Below, in pieces: positions 43,507 to 44,430 of a stretch of DNA of 44,430 bases. The position numbers were made by a program, and so were the translations under genes. Origin of the DNA: Perkinsus olseni (Eukaryota > Perkinsozoa > Perkinsida); contig JABANN010000274.1 in NCBI GenBank assembly GCA_013115125.1, positions 1 to 44,430 on the forward strand. The letters run 5' to 3'. The notes below the pieces were generated by a model that was given only the letters and a program-made list of their open reading frames with translations, was not told where the DNA came from and searched no databases. Within the stretch, counting starts at the first letter, position 1, and the number at the start of each line of letters is the position of its first letter.

Positions 43507-43528
43507 GCCGTAGCCATCTTGGCTCAAG
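43507..43528 (+). other. Spliced-leader sequence (dinoflagellate/Perkinsus type), probable retroposed relic
   Basis: Exact match over 22 nt to the conserved leader: begins GCCGTAGCCATC and ends TTGGCTCAAG, with C at the position that is T in most dinoflagellates and T or C in Perkinsus. It is followed by TTTGTTTG, not by a GT donor, so it does not look like an active SL RNA gene. That fits the known dinoflagellate pattern in which trans-spliced mRNAs are reverse transcribed and reinserted, leaving the leader in the genome. The upstream bases TTGA extend it into the inverted repeat TTGAGCC/GGCTCAA. It lies 220 bases after tRNA-Cys, so a divergent SL RNA gene is the alternative. Confidence 0.8.
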
Positions 43529-44430
43529 TTTGTTTGTTCTAAGCTCCATCCTCCCCCTCGCGTCGTGTTCCACAGTCCTGGACGGTGCAAACTAACAGTA
43601 TGAGACCTTATCGAGTGGTTGGAGTCGGCGTAAATCAGCAGGTCCCTACGTTCGATAGAACGAAAGCTCGTATTTGAGAGCCTGCTGACCCAGTGGATGA
43701 GGCAACATCCTTCAAGGATGGAAACTACGAGTTGGATCCTCGCGTCTTGCTCGACGGGTAGGGTATTGACGGGGCATGGGAGCATTACTCTCAGCGAAAC
43801 CAATAGTCTGCAGTCCACATTTAGTGAAGAAACTCCAAGCTAGAATCAAACGTTACTCTCGTCTGCAGACGACGGACGAACGAATCATCGGCTTCAATTC
43901 CGGCACGTCTAGCAAAAGCCGAGTCGGCTTTGCCGGCCGTCACTAGTCATCATAGCCGAGCCCCTAACGGACTGTCCCTTAGCGGGAGCCCCATCTATTA
44001 AAGTTGCTATAAAGTCCATTGACGATCGATCTGGTACATGAATCGTGCAGCAGGCTTGAGGGCCCTGATACTGTGACACTGGAGTACTCATAATATACTG
44101 TATGACGAAGGTCATCAGCATAGTCCGTGTAGGTGATGTTCTGGGATCTGTCCATGTAGTGGACAGATCATGGACAGAGTGTTACATGTACATCGACTGT
44201 AGTGATCCTCGCTGTTAAAGAGCAAAGAGCATTGAGAATGTCTTAAGCATGATTCTGCGATATCGGCATCGCGCCCGCCCGTGCCGTTGGTTGTAGCGCT
44301 CGCCCACATTCAGTGCATTGTCTCTGAGTTGAGTAAGTGTGTCTCGCGGGTCTCTCATGTGTCGGACGTGCGTCCGAGATAGGCCCAGTGATGATATAAG
44401 TATGATGAGTGGGATGCCTATTTACTATTA
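43529..44430. other. Right-end region, no convincing gene
   Basis: If the leader at 43507 is a retroposition relic, the retroposed body should begin here, but I find no recognisable protein on the plus strand. Two T-arm-like fragments occur (about 43641-43656 and 43891-43908). Nothing else is supported. Confidence 0.4.

Noticed and set aside
43620-43660. Second tRNA near the spliced leader (ATCAGCAGGTCCCTACGTTCGA)
   Set aside because: It echoes the anticodon-to-T-arm part of tRNA-Cys but has no D arm or acceptor stem; at most a fragment.

Overview
This is a nuclear window from a protist, most likely a perkinsid alveolate (genus Perkinsus). Three things point there. An intact 22-nt spliced-leader sequence of the dinoflagellate/Perkinsus type lies at 43507-43528. 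The genes are cut by many very short GT-AG introns (about 44-80 nt). A very large multi-exon gene encodes a secreted repeat protein with CYC-type motifs of the kind seen in dinoflagellate-lineage proteomes. All identifications are from reading translations by eye; no database search was run.

Layout. 1-1.8 kb: AT-rich repeat with CTTAAG-type palindromes and a tRNA-like element. 1.87-5.6 kb: tandem pair of membrane-protein paralogs (+); the second carries one in-frame stop at a conserved Trp, and two perfect palindromes sit between them. 5.6-7.2 kb: no convincing gene. 7.2-22.5 kb: one huge gene on the minus strand, with a signal peptide at 22459 and at least ten 'aPxGF' repeat units. 22.9-23.3 kb: end of a small unknown gene (-). 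23.6-26.6 kb: tryptophan 2,3-dioxygenase (+), most exons resolved. 27.4-30.5 kb: CCDC61/VFL3 basal-body protein (+). 31.3-32.2 kb: CCCH zinc-finger protein (+). 32.6-36.4 kb: FBXW5-like F-box/WD-repeat protein (+). 37.3-40.5 kb: peptidase family S28 serine carboxypeptidase (-). 40.8-41.4 kb: uncharacterised ORF (+). 41.9-42.2 kb: 81-aa cysteine-rich secreted protein in two exons (-). 43.2 kb: tRNA-Cys(GCA). 43.5 kb: spliced-leader sequence.

The most unusual signal is a family of short introns built on a piece of tRNA-derived sequence. Three introns in three positions (TDO, VFL3, FBXW5-like) start GTGAG, run into an A-rich stretch, and then carry the same 13-mer GGGATCGAACCTG (the complement of a tRNA T-arm/B box) 21-25 nt from the splice donor. 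A fourth TDO intron has the related sequence in the opposite orientation, and the 13-mer occurs twice more inside the giant gene. This looks like intron gain from a SINE/tRNA-derived element (introner-like).

Functionally the + strand block joins tryptophan catabolism (TDO) to two proteins whose animal homologs act at centrioles/basal bodies (CCDC61/VFL3 and FBXW5). The minus-strand genes are mostly secreted or surface products (giant repeat protein, S28 peptidase, cysteine-rich peptide), which would fit a parasitic lifestyle, but that is inference.
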